A DNA stretch of 64,000 bases from Celeribacter marinus (GTDB lineage: Bacteria > Pseudomonadota > Alphaproteobacteria > Rhodobacterales > Rhodobacteraceae). The notes beneath the pieces are model-generated. The model worked only from the letters and a program-made list of their open reading frames with translations. It was not told the origin of the DNA and ran no database searches. The stretch covers positions 248,001 to 312,000 of the forward strand of contig NZ_CP012023.1 in NCBI RefSeq assembly GCF_001308265.1. The letters are read 5' to 3'. Below, piece after piece: positions 63,710 through 64,000 of this stretch (positions are counted from its first letter, which is position 1; each line of letters opens with the position of its first letter). The translations under genes were made by a program, and so were the position numbers.

Positions 63710-63795
63710 ACTCACCCTCATGTCTTTGCTCTGGTCGTTCGGTCGGTTCTTCTTAGTGCGTTTCGCCTTTCGGGCCAAGCGGATTGCGCGGTTCA

Positions 63796-64000
63796 TTATG
63801 GCATCACGCCACAGCTGCTGCGCGCACGTTTGCCCGTATCACCAAAGGCGCCAAACCCGATCTTTAGCGAATAGGTCGTATCGGGGTCTAAGGCCGCAGT
63901 ATCGGTGTAGCGATGCGAGACGCCCAGTTCCACCTTTGTGCATTCATTCTGGAATGTAAGGCCAAGACCCGCCGAGTTCGTCAGATTATCAATAAGATCG
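63796..64000 (-). CDS. lptD: LPS-assembly protein LptD, C-terminal end (partial at window edge)
   Basis: The last 67 residues of a beta-barrel protein are encoded and end in TAA at 63798-63796. TFQNECTKVELGVSHRYTDT and YSLKIGFGAFGDTGK are typical of the terminal strands of alphaproteobacterial LptD, including the ECTKVEL segment with its conserved Cys. Position directly upstream of surA supports the call. The 5' part is outside the window. Confidence 0.88.
   Translation of the reverse strand, partial: DLIDNLTNSAGLGLTFQNECTKVELGVSHRYTDTAALDPDTTYSLKIGFGAFGDTGKRARSSCGVMP

Overview
The window is a chromosomal segment from an alphaproteobacterium, most likely a Rhodobacteraceae (Roseobacter-type) marine bacterium. 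The evidence is gene order and gene content: the runs DUF177-rpmF-plsX-fabH-ihfA-merR, lptD-surA-pdxA-rsmA, prfA-prmC-DUF4167, dgt..argS-SPOR-nagZ-scpA-scpB and TPR protein-bamB-der, plus alpha-type double-length dcd and OlsB. The genus cannot be fixed from what is visible. No rRNA, insertion sequence, prophage or CRISPR array was seen. One tRNA (Pro, GGG) is present.

Layout. (1) 0-6.6 kb is a hexuronate/ketouronate catabolic island: kdgK and a FadR-type GntR regulator face uxaC-kduI-kduD-uxuB. It takes uronates to 2-keto-3-deoxygluconate and KDG phosphate. (2) 6.7-9.4 kb holds a precorrin-2 dehydrogenase whose methyltransferase half is degenerate, and adenine deaminase. (3) 9.4-19.5 kb is the most unusual part. 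A minus-strand operon encodes an HMG-CoA-lyase-like enzyme, an IolE-like TIM barrel, a CoA-acylating aldehyde dehydrogenase, a ThDP enzyme and a QuiC-type 3-dehydroshikimate dehydratase. Next to it lie a quinate/shikimate dehydrogenase, a type II dehydroquinase and a Gfo/Idh/MocA oxidoreductase. This combines the quinate-to-protocatechuate enzymes with an enzyme set resembling inositol ring catabolism; I do not recognise the combination as a described pathway. (4) 19.5-23 kb has a large acidic clan-A glycoside-hydrolase-like protein with an odd hydrophobic C-terminus, then 1.4 kb of leader or non-coding DNA with inverted repeats and a C12 tract.

(5) 23-29 kb contains dusA and an RND efflux pair. 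(6) 29.4-36.7 kb contains envelope and housekeeping genes (YfgM-like, bamB, der, xthA, a BaiN-type flavoprotein), a Hint-domain gene split by one in-frame amber codon, and an A-type Fe-S carrier. (7) 36.9-48.3 kb runs from dgt through an aldo/keto reductase, a cation/proton antiporter, argS, a SPOR protein, nagZ, scpAB, a small basic protein and dcd to tRNA-Pro. (8) 48.4-57.6 kb holds merR, ihfA, fabH, plsX, rpmF, DUF177, bamE, msrB, olsB, an ABC-F protein and a DUF1499 protein. A strict 23-nt-period array of covarying hairpins sits just upstream of rpmF. (9) 57.7-64 kb holds prfA-prmC, DUF4167, rsmA, pdxA, surA and the end of lptD.

Family assignments rest on motifs recognised by eye in the translations; no database search was run. 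The strongest candidates for something undescribed are the 9.4-19.5 kb catabolic cluster and the hairpin array before rpmF.
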